IMG/VR virus record: IMGVR_UViG_3300023174_004998
Span: 1 to 64,000 of that record
DNA length: 64,000 nucleotides
From: a virus
Direction: 5' to 3' (one strand)
Shown: in pieces, positions 23,750 to 31,709 of the stretch
Numbering within the stretch: position 1 is the first letter of the stretch
How the letters are laid out: every line of letters starts with the position of its first letter
Notes under the pieces: model-generated
Told to the model about the DNA's origin: nothing
What the model saw: only the letters and a program-made list of their open reading frames with translations
The model's database searches: none
Translations under genes and position numbers: made by a program

Positions 23750-24090
23750 CAGTGGTTTCTCTTTCCTTGAAATACGCAATTAAAAACCAAATCACTTTCT
23801 ACATCGTTGATCACTTTATGGAATGCACCATCAGGTATGAGCACGATATCTCCACCTATCACACGGAATGGTTCGCTGTCTTCTTCTCCAACGATCATTT
23901 TACCTGCACCTTGTATGAAGAAATAAACTTCTTCTTGTCCAGGATGCCTGTGCCCACGTGTTTGTTGTTTTCCACGAAGTTTGGTAGAACTCAACACAAG
24001 ATTATTTAGGTCGTGATTGTCCTTGAGCAAATAAACTTCTGTGTCTTTGACAACCTCGCCACCAATATCATGAAACGAATATTTCTTCAT
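23749..24090 (-). CDS. Cupin-domain protein
   Basis: A 113-residue single-cupin protein. Metal-site motifs: RGHRHPGQEEVYFFIQGAG (motif 1 with His-x-His and Glu) and IPDGAFHKVIN (motif 2 His). The family includes isomerases, epimerases and small-molecule sensors. Overlaps the glycosylase gene by 23 bases. Its role here may be in sugar metabolism; substrate unknown. Confidence 0.8.
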   Translation of the reverse strand: MKKYSFHDIGGEVVKDTEVYLLKDNHDLNNLVLSSTKLRGKQQTRGHRHPGQEEVYFFIQGAGKMIVGEEDSEPFRVIGGDIVLIPDGAFHKVINDVESDLVFNCVFQGKRNH

Positions 24091-24496
24091 CTAAATACCT
24101 TTTTAATTCTTTGTCTGTGGGTTCTACTGTGTAATTCTGCTTGAAGAATATCTCATAACTGTCTGACCCATATTTGCCAATACCATATAGCATTGTAGCA
24201 TCATCGCCGTCCCAAGTCAAGAAATCATGAGTCATTCCTTTGAGTCTTTGGTAACGCACATTGACCATGCCCAAAGGCCAGATCACGTCCTTGACTTCTT
24301 GTTCTGTGGCTTTAAGGAACTCCAACGGATGCGGCCAATGGTGCATGAAGATAGGGAACACTGTTTTCACAGGCTTACGCCCAGTTTGGTTGAGCATGAT
24401 CACTGCTACCATGTGTTGCCAGGCACCTTGAAGATTGGTTAGCCCAGCAGGTAACTGCTGTTGAACCATTAGGTCATCTCTTAAAGGCTGGATCAT
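24068..24496 (-). CDS. MBD4-like HhH-GPD DNA glycosylase
   Basis: A 142-residue helix-hairpin-helix glycosylase. It matches the catalytic domain of the mismatch glycosylase MBD4 in several places: AWQHMVAVIMLNQTGRKPV (compare the PWKLLIATIFLNRT segment of human MBD4), EVKDVIWPLGMVNVRYQRL, and MLYGIGKYGSDSYEIFF containing the HhH glycine hairpin and catalytic Asp. MBD4 removes T or U opposite G. The protein is only the core domain. A later Met (24469) is possible. It sits between the isochorismatase-like and cupin genes. Confidence 0.75.
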   Translation of the reverse strand: MIQPLRDDLMVQQQLPAGLTNLQGAWQHMVAVIMLNQTGRKPVKTVFPIFMHHWPHPLEFLKATEQEVKDVIWPLGMVNVRYQRLKGMTHDFLTWDGDDATMLYGIGKYGSDSYEIFFKQNYTVEPTDKELKRYLDEEIFVS

Positions 24497-24962
24497 AGTC
24501 TTCTACCTTTCTTAATGTGTCTTTCCAAGTGTACGAGAGCAAGTCGCTTTCTACATATTCTCTATTGTGGTCTTTGATATCTAACAATACTCCACGCACA
24601 CAAAGATCCTTGTGAAGACCGCCAAATAATACTATGCGTGGATCTAGGTGTTCAATCACTGCTTTGGTTTGTTGATTGCTGGTTGTGATCCAATCCTGCT
24701 CTCTACATAAAACATTACGATGCGGAATCATTCCATTCTCTGTGATTTGTAAGTTATCGTGCCATCCATCTATGTTGTTGGATTTGACATGTTGTTGGTA
24801 CCAGGCAGTGTTTACAAAATCAAATTGCCAAATTTTTGTCCAGGTCGTTTGATTGGCATCCAACGCACAACGACGTGCATGCTCGGTCCACTTGATTTCT
24901 TTTAACGATGGGTCATCTTCCCAAACGTGAACCATTACTAAAACTACATCAGGCCGTGTCAT
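24474..24962 (-). CDS. Isochorismatase-like hydrolase (tentative)
   Basis: A 162-residue protein. It starts with a hydrophobic strand VVLVMVHVWEDDPS and has LFGGLHKDLCVRGVLLDI near residues 115-132, resembling the GxxxDxCVxxT nucleophile region of isochorismatase-like cysteine hydrolases, with Cys as the probable nucleophile. The first acidic residue and the cis-peptide region are less clear. It overlaps the radical SAM gene by four bases. See also 42341-42988, which opens with a similar VLCIDVWQDD strand. Confidence 0.5.
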   Translation of the reverse strand: MTRPDVVLVMVHVWEDDPSLKEIKWTEHARRCALDANQTTWTKIWQFDFVNTAWYQQHVKSNNIDGWHDNLQITENGMIPHRNVLCREQDWITTSNQQTKAVIEHLDPRIVLFGGLHKDLCVRGVLLDIKDHNREYVESDLLSYTWKDTLRKVEDYDPAFKR

Positions 24963-26356
24963 ACATTCAAATATGGAAACACACCACGCCAGTCTGTGCC
25001 ACGACGGCGGTCTAGTTCATCGAGATAGATATGCAGTTTTGTAATTTCTTCTCGATTGTGTTCAGAGAATACTTCCAAATACTTTCTCATACCTTCCATA
25101 CGATCAACAGCTTCACGTTGTTCGTTGGTGTCTTTGGGCATGACTGCAAACACACGGTCAAAGGTCTCGCGCCAGAAATCATAAGCATAGATGTTGGGAT
25201 GCTGGAACATCTGCGAGCCAGTGTAGAATTGAAAATAGTGACCAATATGTCTGTTCTTGCCGTAGTGTGCCAGCTTCTCAATTAGATCGGGCATGGTTTT
25301 CATTGTAAGACAAGTTATAGTTTGATTGGCATTGAGTCGCAACCAATCTCCTTGATCAGCGGCCCAGGCAAATCTTTCTTCAAACTTGGCTAGATTTAAT
25401 CCAGACCTAGCATACTCTGCTTCTGCTCCCCAACAATCAATGCTGGCAGTGAGGTCAAATACTCGAATGTGTTTGCGTTGTTGTAAGTCTTGTATTCTAG
25501 GAATATAGAGATTCCATACCTTGTCCGGCACGTTGAGATTGCTGAATACACAGAATTGCAGTTCGGGATTTGGATTGCGTTCAATGATATCTAGCACGCC
25601 CGACATGAGTTCGTGCTGTATAAAAGTTTCGCCACCCAGCAAGTGTAATCGTTTCAATGACTTTATATTTTTTTCAAGCCATGACATAAACTTTTTAAAG
25701 TATTCTGTAGTGGTAACAGGAACTTCTGTGACTGGTATAACAACACCGCCTTGATTAAATTCACCAAACTTGCGATTCTCTTGTTCTATCTTGGAACTGA
25801 GATTGCTGTTGCAATAGGTACATTGCAGATTACAAGTATTCTGAGCAAATATTTCTACTATACGAGGACTTACTTCTGTAGCGGTGGGATCGCTTTCTAA
25901 CTCTGGTGGTGTAAGATCTCTTATTTCTAAATTGTGTTGTCGATCGCTCCATCCACCAGCATCTTCAATGACCTTGCAATACTCACACCCACCTTGAGGC
26001 CATTTACCTTGCAACATCAACTGTCGGTCTGCTAGTTTTTTAGGCACATTGTGAAAGTTATCAAAATCTTCCAGCGCAAAAGGCACAGGGTTTACTCTGT
26101 GACACGATGCTGTACTGAGCTGATTGAGATAGATGGTACTCCAAGTCCATTTGCTCTGACAAGCAGTTTTAGTAGAAATAGGAAATTTAATACCTTCCTT
26201 TTTTCGCATGGCAGTGAACTCTGCAATTTCTTGCTGTATCTCAGGAATGTCTGAACGATGGCCTTGCAAAAAGTCGTCATAGGCGGGCCAATCGGGACCG
26301 GCAAATACTCGATAATCTTCAGGTGTTATGTATAACCTAAGATTGGATGATTTCAT
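24959..26356 (-). CDS. Radical SAM protein (twitch-like)
   Basis: A 465-residue radical SAM protein. CNLQCTYCNSNLSSK holds the SAM cluster (C-x3-C-x2-C, near residue 175), followed by LLGGETF and an FDLTASIDCWG strand. Ahead of it lie a Cys-His region (TKTACQSKWTWSTI) and WPQGGCEYCK, which could bind an auxiliary cluster. I chose the Met at 26356 because it overlaps the stop of the phosphoribosyltransferase gene (ATGA). It is the longer of two such enzymes in the window. The substrate is unknown; neighbours suggest nucleotide or glycan chemistry. Confidence 0.83.
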   Translation of the reverse strand: MKSSNLRLYITPEDYRVFAGPDWPAYDDFLQGHRSDIPEIQQEIAEFTAMRKKEGIKFPISTKTACQSKWTWSTIYLNQLSTASCHRVNPVPFALEDFDNFHNVPKKLADRQLMLQGKWPQGGCEYCKVIEDAGGWSDRQHNLEIRDLTPPELESDPTATEVSPRIVEIFAQNTCNLQCTYCNSNLSSKIEQENRKFGEFNQGGVVIPVTEVPVTTTEYFKKFMSWLEKNIKSLKRLHLLGGETFIQHELMSGVLDIIERNPNPELQFCVFSNLNVPDKVWNLYIPRIQDLQQRKHIRVFDLTASIDCWGAEAEYARSGLNLAKFEERFAWAADQGDWLRLNANQTITCLTMKTMPDLIEKLAHYGKNRHIGHYFQFYTGSQMFQHPNIYAYDFWRETFDRVFAVMPKDTNEQREAVDRMEGMRKYLEVFSEHNREEITKLHIYLDELDRRRGTDWRGVFPYLNV

Positions 26357-26916
26357 AGTTTGTAATGCTCTTCGTTGGGGTGCCAGTTTTTCCACCACTC
26401 TTCCCAGGGGAATACTATCCATTGTGGGTCTGCTACTTTGTTTACCGTCTCTGCGGTGTAGTTTACATATATTTCAGCGGCACTGGTTTCATTGTCGTAC
26501 AGTGTGGCAATGCGTACATTATTGCCCCAGATTTCAGCCCATCTAGAATCGTTGGGGAAACAACTGTTCTGCCAATCTTGGCGTATCCAGTTTATAGTGG
26601 CGCCCGAGTCGTTGATGTCATCCACTATGAGAATGTTTTTTCTACCATCACCAGAGCACATTGGGTCATAAACTTCATGTCCAAATGCATCCTCGGCCAT
26701 CCAACAATTACTTTCGCATTCACCACCATCTCTCAAACTCACTTTGAGAGTTTCCATAGGGCAATCTAGATATTGGCTGATGAGATTGGCTGGCACCAGT
26801 CCACCACGTGTGATGCCCACTACATAGTCTGGACGCCATCCATCTAAATGCATCTGGCGCATGACCTCTTGAGTTTGTCTTTGTACATCAGTCCAACTTA
26901 CATAAACTTTTTTCAT
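26353..26916 (-). CDS. Phosphoribosyltransferase
   Basis: A 187-residue type I PRTase fold. The PRPP motif is NILIVDDINDSGATINW near residues 93-109, and the flexible-loop strand is VGITRGGLVPANLI near residues 34-47. The family includes hypoxanthine-guanine and xanthine PRTases that salvage purine bases. In this window it could handle a 7-deazaguanine base or supply dGTP precursors; that is inference. It overlaps neighbours by four bases on each side. Confidence 0.85.
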   Translation of the reverse strand: MKKVYVSWTDVQRQTQEVMRQMHLDGWRPDYVVGITRGGLVPANLISQYLDCPMETLKVSLRDGGECESNCWMAEDAFGHEVYDPMCSGDGRKNILIVDDINDSGATINWIRQDWQNSCFPNDSRWAEIWGNNVRIATLYDNETSAAEIYVNYTAETVNKVADPQWIVFPWEEWWKNWHPNEEHYKL

Positions 26917-27518
26917 TTTTTTAGATAATTTATTATTGTTTCACGGCTCCATAAACACATGGCTCTGGGTTCAAATCTTGGTATCCAATCTTCTATACTG
27001 TCTATGGCTGGTTCAAACTCATAGGGTGCTCTATAAAAGTTAACTCCACGAAATCCGCCAGTTTGAATGTCAGTGTTGTTGAGATTGGGGTAGTTGGACA
27101 TCAACACATATTTTATATTACTGCGAGCAATGTTTTCAAACACTCGACGTATGTCTGCCTGGCTAAAGTGTATCAAACAATCGCGGCAAAATAACAAGTC
27201 TACTTCAGGGAATTCATCCTGCGAAATATCAAACACACGAAAGTCAACTGTGGGATGTTGTTGACGGTTTTTTTCTATCAAGGAGTCAACAATGTCTCCG
27301 CCAATGTAATGTAGTCCATCAGGAAGTTTAGTTTCACTCATCCACCCATAGTCGCCACAGGGTGCATCAAACATAGACTTGATATTGTAGCGTTCCAGGA
27401 ATGGTCCCAATTCTTTCCTCAAGTAATCAGTGTATACCATGGTACTTCCGTTGCCACACACAGTGTTATTGGCACGCCAATGTCCGTTGTTGACTATTTT
27501 TTCAAAGATATCTTTCAT
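26913..27518 (-). CDS. SAM-dependent methyltransferase
   Basis: A 201-residue class I methyltransferase: SMFDAPCGDYGWMSE is motif I, HYIGGDIVDSLIEKN motif II and LLFCRDCLIHFS the post-motif strand. It is the first of a tight four-gene block of methyl and sugar transferases (26913-29768), each overlapping the next by four to eight bases, probably building or capping a glycan. Substrate unknown. Confidence 0.8.
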   Translation of the reverse strand: MKDIFEKIVNNGHWRANNTVCGNGSTMVYTDYLRKELGPFLERYNIKSMFDAPCGDYGWMSETKLPDGLHYIGGDIVDSLIEKNRQQHPTVDFRVFDISQDEFPEVDLLFCRDCLIHFSQADIRRVFENIARSNIKYVLMSNYPNLNNTDIQTGGFRGVNFYRAPYEFEPAIDSIEDWIPRFEPRAMCLWSRETIINYLKK

Positions 27519-28240
27519 GATTGTCCTGTAATTTGTTTCATAAAGGTTAATTTTTCATCAATGCCTCTACTGCTGTGAGTATGCAAGATCAAGGATTTGT
27601 TGATGTCAATGCCGTTCCAAAGATCTTGGGCCCATAGCGGCGCTTGATTTGGTAACCACTGTGCTTGGTAAGCCCATTCAGGTCTTAGAGCTTGATCCAG
27701 TGTTAGCCCTTGGTCCCATAACATGGCATTTAATATAGTCTGCTCGGTGTTATAAGTACCTTCTTCCCAGTTGTCCAACATCTCAAGACCTAGGTCCCAT
27801 ATACGTTGTTCCATGCCAGCTGGAAAAAATCTCACACCTGCATTAAAAAAGTAAGGAAACTTACGCCCGTATTGATTGTTGGTATTGAGACTTTTTGGAT
27901 CTGTGAAATTAAACATCATGAACCGGTCAGATATTTGCCATGGATCAATGTCCTTGATTGCCACAGTATCAGGATCAGTGTACAAGATGTTGACATTGCC
28001 TTGACGCCACAAATCGTAGATTGCCCGGAAGGTTTGTTTGAATGCGTCATTGATGTTTTTTACAGAACCTTGTACAAACTTTAACTCCCAGTCACCTTTG
28101 AGATGCTTGGTATAACTGCCCACAGAGATCTGGTGCATCTCTACGTATTTTTTATGTAGGTCTTGTTCGTCACTGCGATCTTTGAAATGCCAGTTGGTAT
28201 CCTGTACCTGAAACAGACTTTTTACTAGATAATTTTTCAT
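27515..28240 (-). CDS. Nucleotide-sugar transferase (GT-A, DxD)
   Basis: A 241-residue protein with NILYTDPDTVAIKDI, where DPD is a likely GT-A DxD metal site, and FFNAGVRFFPAGM, the glycosyltransferase loop downstream. It resembles the GT8/GT32 clan. It is part of the glycan-modification block. Confidence 0.7.
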   Translation of the reverse strand: MKNYLVKSLFQVQDTNWHFKDRSDEQDLHKKYVEMHQISVGSYTKHLKGDWELKFVQGSVKNINDAFKQTFRAIYDLWRQGNVNILYTDPDTVAIKDIDPWQISDRFMMFNFTDPKSLNTNNQYGRKFPYFFNAGVRFFPAGMEQRIWDLGLEMLDNWEEGTYNTEQTILNAMLWDQGLTLDQALRPEWAYQAQWLPNQAPLWAQDLWNGIDINKSLILHTHSSRGIDEKLTFMKQITGQS

Positions 28241-28980
28241 TGTCTAGGCACCATGTATAACCAGCTCATTGTGCTGGGGCGACCTTCATGCACCAAGGCC
28301 CACTTGTCGCAGTCACTGAGGTGATGCAAAAAATCAAACTGATAAGAATCTTTGTAAGTCTGCGACACTGATTGTATGTCGTGAGTGTCTTTGAATCGTT
28401 CCAGCAAGGCAGATGTAATAGGTAATCCCATACAGTCGTGACATTCTACCATGACGGAACACTTTGACAATGACTGTACTTGAGCAGGGTCTAGCAGTTC
28501 TAGTTCAGCACCTTCGCAGTCAAACACCAGCAACGGGTTCACAGCATCCTTGCAATGTTGTTCCAACCAGGCATGATCTACCATTTTTGTAACTGCTTGG
28601 AGATTTTTTAGTTGGTTGGCAGTGGCAGTGTCTTTGACAATGTCAGCTGAGCGCGGCTCTATGTCGACTGCCAACACTTGAGAGTCAGGCAACCGACCAG
28701 CCAGGCCCACGCTGTAATATCCTTCGGCACAGCCTACATTGATCACTACGTCAGGATTGTGAGCAATAGCTTGTTCAATAAAGTCATGTAGTTCATCTTC
28801 GTACACACCCATGAGCTTGGCCGCTGTGTCGCCATCACCCCACATGTACCTAGGAATTAACACAGTGCCTTGGAAAGGTCCTGTTTGTACCTTTGCACCA
28901 GTGACATGGAACATGTAAGGTAGCAGTTCCTGACGACGAGCATTGGCTACATCTTGTAGATAGCGTTGTAGATTCTTCAT
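28237..28980 (-). CDS. FkbM-like methyltransferase
   Basis: A 247-residue class I methyltransferase of the FkbM type. Motif I is VINVGCAEGYYSVGLAG, then VLAVDIEP, and LLVFDCEGAELELLD is the FkbM-specific acidic strand. These enzymes often methylate sugar hydroxyls. Overlaps the neighbouring genes by four bases. Confidence 0.85.
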   Translation of the reverse strand: MKNLQRYLQDVANARRQELLPYMFHVTGAKVQTGPFQGTVLIPRYMWGDGDTAAKLMGVYEDELHDFIEQAIAHNPDVVINVGCAEGYYSVGLAGRLPDSQVLAVDIEPRSADIVKDTATANQLKNLQAVTKMVDHAWLEQHCKDAVNPLLVFDCEGAELELLDPAQVQSLSKCSVMVECHDCMGLPITSALLERFKDTHDIQSVSQTYKDSYQFDFLHHLSDCDKWALVHEGRPSTMSWLYMVPRQ

Positions 28981-29768
28981 TGTATCTTTCTAGCTTTGAC
29001 CAACAGGTGCCAGCCTAGATATTCTTTCACTGCTTGTCGTACATCTTCCGGCATGGCTTCAAACCAAGGCTCAAGTTCATAGTTTCCAGACTTGTATGCT
29101 GGTATATTGTACATGAAGCAATGATCCTGCCGCAGACGTTCTATGTGAAACTGACCTTCTAGCATTCGATGGATGTCTTCTCTGGTGTAGGCTTGCGCAT
29201 ACGGACAACCACTCTGTGCTTCAAATTGATCCAGGCCCTTTTGTATCATGGCATATTTCCATGAGTTCTTGGCATAGACCATGAAACGAAATTCTCCATC
29301 AGGTTTGAGTATGCGATGAACGTTGTCAATGATTGTGTCGATGGCCGGGAAATGATGAATAACACCATAGCTGTATACAAGATCAAATTGCCCCAAGGCC
29401 GCTAAGGCCGCAGTATCACTGGCATCGATGTTGTGAAACTCCCCTTCGAGTTCTAAAACTTTAAATCGTTGTCGAGCAATTTCCACACTTTGATCGCTGT
29501 AGTCTACACCCACATATTCAGCACCACGTTTGGCAAACTCTTCAGCATCACTGCCAATACCAGACCCAATCTCCAACACACGTCGACCTGCCCACAGATG
29601 GAATCCAGCAAACTCTCTAATGTGTGGTTCCACACGATATCTACGTTCTGAAACTTCTTGATAGAACTCTGGAGTGCCTAGCTCACTGCGACCATGCAGG
29701 ATATTGCATGGTTGTCGATTCCAATAGGCCTTGATTTTGTCTAATAGGTGTTGATCTATATTAAGCAT
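28977..29768 (-). CDS. SAM-dependent methyltransferase
   Basis: A 263-residue class I methyltransferase: RRVLEIGSGIGSDAEEFAK (motif I), YVGVDYSDQSVEIAR (motif II), FDLVYSYGVIHHFP (motif IV region). The pattern fits small-molecule or sugar methyltransferases. It overlaps the next gene by eight bases. Confidence 0.85.
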   Translation of the reverse strand: MLNIDQHLLDKIKAYWNRQPCNILHGRSELGTPEFYQEVSERRYRVEPHIREFAGFHLWAGRRVLEIGSGIGSDAEEFAKRGAEYVGVDYSDQSVEIARQRFKVLELEGEFHNIDASDTAALAALGQFDLVYSYGVIHHFPAIDTIIDNVHRILKPDGEFRFMVYAKNSWKYAMIQKGLDQFEAQSGCPYAQAYTREDIHRMLEGQFHIERLRQDHCFMYNIPAYKSGNYELEPWFEAMPEDVRQAVKEYLGWHLLVKARKIQ

Positions 29769-30624
29769 GGACTCTCACTTGACCGTTGGGATCTTGTTCC
29801 TTGCCGCACATGTATTCCCAGGGGTCTTGTTCTCCCAACATGACTTTCATGAACCACTCGCTGGGCTGACCAATGCGTTCTAGATACCATGCAATCTTGT
29901 TGGCATCGTTTACTCGTTTGTTACGGAAAGTTACATGATTAAAGTCTCGAGGATCATCAGGGCGGCCTTCCAGCATGGGTCTATTTTTAAATGTTGTGTC
30001 TTGATTGTTACCGGTGATGTCAAATCTATCGTGTAGCACTTCAACATCAATGTTTTGCATGATACCTGCAATATAGGATATCTGACTGATAGTAGCATCA
30101 GTGAGTTGATGGTTGCTGAGATGCCCTAATAGATAGAACCAGTCTCTAGGAACTATAGGAAAGATAGCATAGGGATGTTGATTATGAGTAGGCATCCTTA
30201 AACATAAAAACTTGCCATTGTGCTCGGTTATGCGTTGGTCCCACTCCGATGTCTGCATCACAGCATCATCATTCCAAAACATTAACCATTGCCCATTGGC
30301 CAGCCCAGCCAAAGCATTGAGGTACTCGTGCAGTCGAAGATAGCCTAAGGGAGTAAACTCAACCACTGTGGCGTCAACTCCACGTGATTCTAATTCTGGG
30401 AAAATATTTTGTTGACACCATTCAAGTGATTGTTTGTCATCGTTGTCAAAGGCCAACAATATTTCTAGCTCAGTTGGACTTTTGGCTAGATCAAGCAAAC
30501 TCAATAGGCTTCTTTTTAGCATCTCGGTTCTACCACGAGTGGGCAACAGCACTGATATTCCATGTGTGGCAGGCTTGGCCCATAATTTGTTTATACCTAC
30601 AGGCGGCGTTTTACTCATTGTCAT
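29761..30624 (-). CDS. GT2-like glycosyltransferase
   Basis: A 287-residue GT-A glycosyltransferase: SVLLPTRGRTEMLKRSLLS opens the Rossmann-like domain, ILLAFDNDDKQSLEW is the nucleotide-binding acidic strand and MFWNDDAVMQTSEW the DxD-like site. Start chosen at 30624 because it overlaps the queD stop (ATGA). It is the sugar-transferring partner of the methyltransferase block. Confidence 0.75.
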   Translation of the reverse strand: MTMSKTPPVGINKLWAKPATHGISVLLPTRGRTEMLKRSLLSLLDLAKSPTELEILLAFDNDDKQSLEWCQQNIFPELESRGVDATVVEFTPLGYLRLHEYLNALAGLANGQWLMFWNDDAVMQTSEWDQRITEHNGKFLCLRMPTHNQHPYAIFPIVPRDWFYLLGHLSNHQLTDATISQISYIAGIMQNIDVEVLHDRFDITGNNQDTTFKNRPMLEGRPDDPRDFNHVTFRNKRVNDANKIAWYLERIGQPSEWFMKVMLGEQDPWEYMCGKEQDPNGQVRVHA

Positions 30625-31070
30625 CCTTCATATATAGCACTATTGGCTCCATGCTCTGCACATTCCACACGAACACAATAACAACGATTGTTAGTCTTTT
30701 CTCGAATCAACTGATCAGCAAAATTGAAAGCATGTTCGGCAAACTTTTCTGCACCTACCCCATCAAACATTCTAATTTCTACTAGATCCAGTGCTTCAAG
30801 TTCTTGAAATTTGGCCAAGTGTGGATCAGCTTTATCCAAAGCCAACTTGTGATCAAAGTGATCTTCCAGCCATGCTTTCAGCGGTTTGAGTCCGCCAAAG
30901 TCTACTGCCCAGTTTTTGTTGTCTAATGTATCACAGCCAAAAGTGAATGTAAACGCCAGACTGTAACCATGTAGCAAGTGACAGTGACTGTGATCGGCAT
31001 TGGGTTGCCGAAACACTGCCGAAAGACCAATGTTGTGTCCGTAGTGTTTTGTTGAGTAATACTTTGCCAT
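30621..31070 (-). CDS. queD: QueD-like 6-carboxytetrahydropterin synthase (divergent)
   Basis: A 149-residue T-fold protein of the QueD/PTPS family. HSHCHLLHGYSLAF holds the catalytic Cys, AVDFGGLKPLKAWLED and DHFDHKLAL follow, and ECAEHGANSAIYE ends it with the catalytic Glu. Two of the three zinc ligands in E. coli QueD are replaced: the AAH His is Phe (LSAVFRQP) and the second His of HGH is Tyr (HGY). Nearby His residues (DHSHCH) may substitute. Together with FolE it would supply QueE. It has its own sigma70 promoter and a TAGGAG ribosome site. Confidence 0.8.
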   Translation of the reverse strand: MAKYYSTKHYGHNIGLSAVFRQPNADHSHCHLLHGYSLAFTFTFGCDTLDNKNWAVDFGGLKPLKAWLEDHFDHKLALDKADPHLAKFQELEALDLVEIRMFDGVGAEKFAEHAFNFADQLIREKTNNRCYCVRVECAEHGANSAIYEG

Positions 31071-31089
31071 TGTTGTTCTCCTATGTTAG

Positions 31090-31118
31090 ATTATAGCATA
31101 GGCGGCAGAATTTGTCGA
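31090..31118 (-). promoter_or_regulatory. Sigma70 promoter for queD
   Basis: TCGACA (31118-31113), 17 bases, TATAAT (31095-31090) with TGC before the -10. Confidence 0.85.
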
Positions 31119-31151
31119 GCGGGATGACGCCGAAGACCGCTGTTGAGATTT

Positions 31152-31340
31152 CTATTTATTGGGGTCATGAACTGGTGTACATTTAAGATGCTCATCACAG
31201 CGTTCAAAACTACCATTCTGTGTGTTCATTCGTATGATTTGATCTTTGTGTACTGTAAAGGTGTATTTGGCATTGTCTACTGCGGGCATGGTCACTTGGT
31301 ATCCTAACAAGACAACCATGAGTGCTGTCAAGATTTCCAT
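31152..31340 (-). CDS. Small exported or membrane protein
   Basis: A 62-residue protein with one N-terminal hydrophobic segment (ILTALMVVLLGYQVTM) and a soluble tail with two cysteines (ERCDEHLKCTP). Probably an anchored or secreted small protein of unknown function. It overlaps the HIT gene by 13 bases. Confidence 0.7.
   Translation of the reverse strand: MEILTALMVVLLGYQVTMPAVDNAKYTFTVHKDQIIRMNTQNGSFERCDEHLKCTPVHDPNK
31153..31160 (-). promoter_or_regulatory. Late-promoter-like box AATAAATA
   Basis: Seven of eight bases match; the box overlaps the stop codon of the 31152-31340 gene and could give a second, late message for queD. Confidence 0.35.
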
Positions 31341-31708
31341 TTTCTATAGTTTCCTTTGCCAGGTATCACGTTTCGAACTCCGCCCACAGGATCTTCGCAA
31401 TCACCCTGATGTCTTGGAATCATGTGTATGTGCGGATACATCACTGTTTGTCCACTGGCCTCACCTGAGTTCAACCCAATGTTGTAACCGTCGGCATCAC
31501 CTTTGAGTACTACCCATTCACCATATCTCTGTGCCAATCGAAAACAGTCCATGATGTTGTTGGGATTGTTGACTTTTGGTACGAACAATAAATGTCCTGG
31601 ACTCACCGGATACCGATCTCGAAAAATCCAAACTGTTTTGTCTTCAAAGTAGATATCGTCCCAAGGAGCAATACCTAGTTCTTGTGCTTGTTTCAATGTG
31701 GCTGCCAT
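31328..31708 (-). CDS. HIT-family nucleotide hydrolase
   Basis: A 126-residue histidine-triad protein. The active-site strand is YPHIHMIPRHQGD (HxHxxxxxH-like) near residues 90-102 and the middle is VLKGDADGYNIGLNSGEASG, a typical HIT glycine loop. HIT enzymes cleave nucleoside monophosphate conjugates such as adenylated sugars or lysyl-adenylates. One base separates it from the lipoprotein gene upstream. Confidence 0.88.
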   Translation of the reverse strand: MAATLKQAQELGIAPWDDIYFEDKTVWIFRDRYPVSPGHLLFVPKVNNPNNIMDCFRLAQRYGEWVVLKGDADGYNIGLNSGEASGQTVMYPHIHMIPRHQGDCEDPVGGVRNVIPGKGNYRKWKS

Positions 31709-31709
31709 G

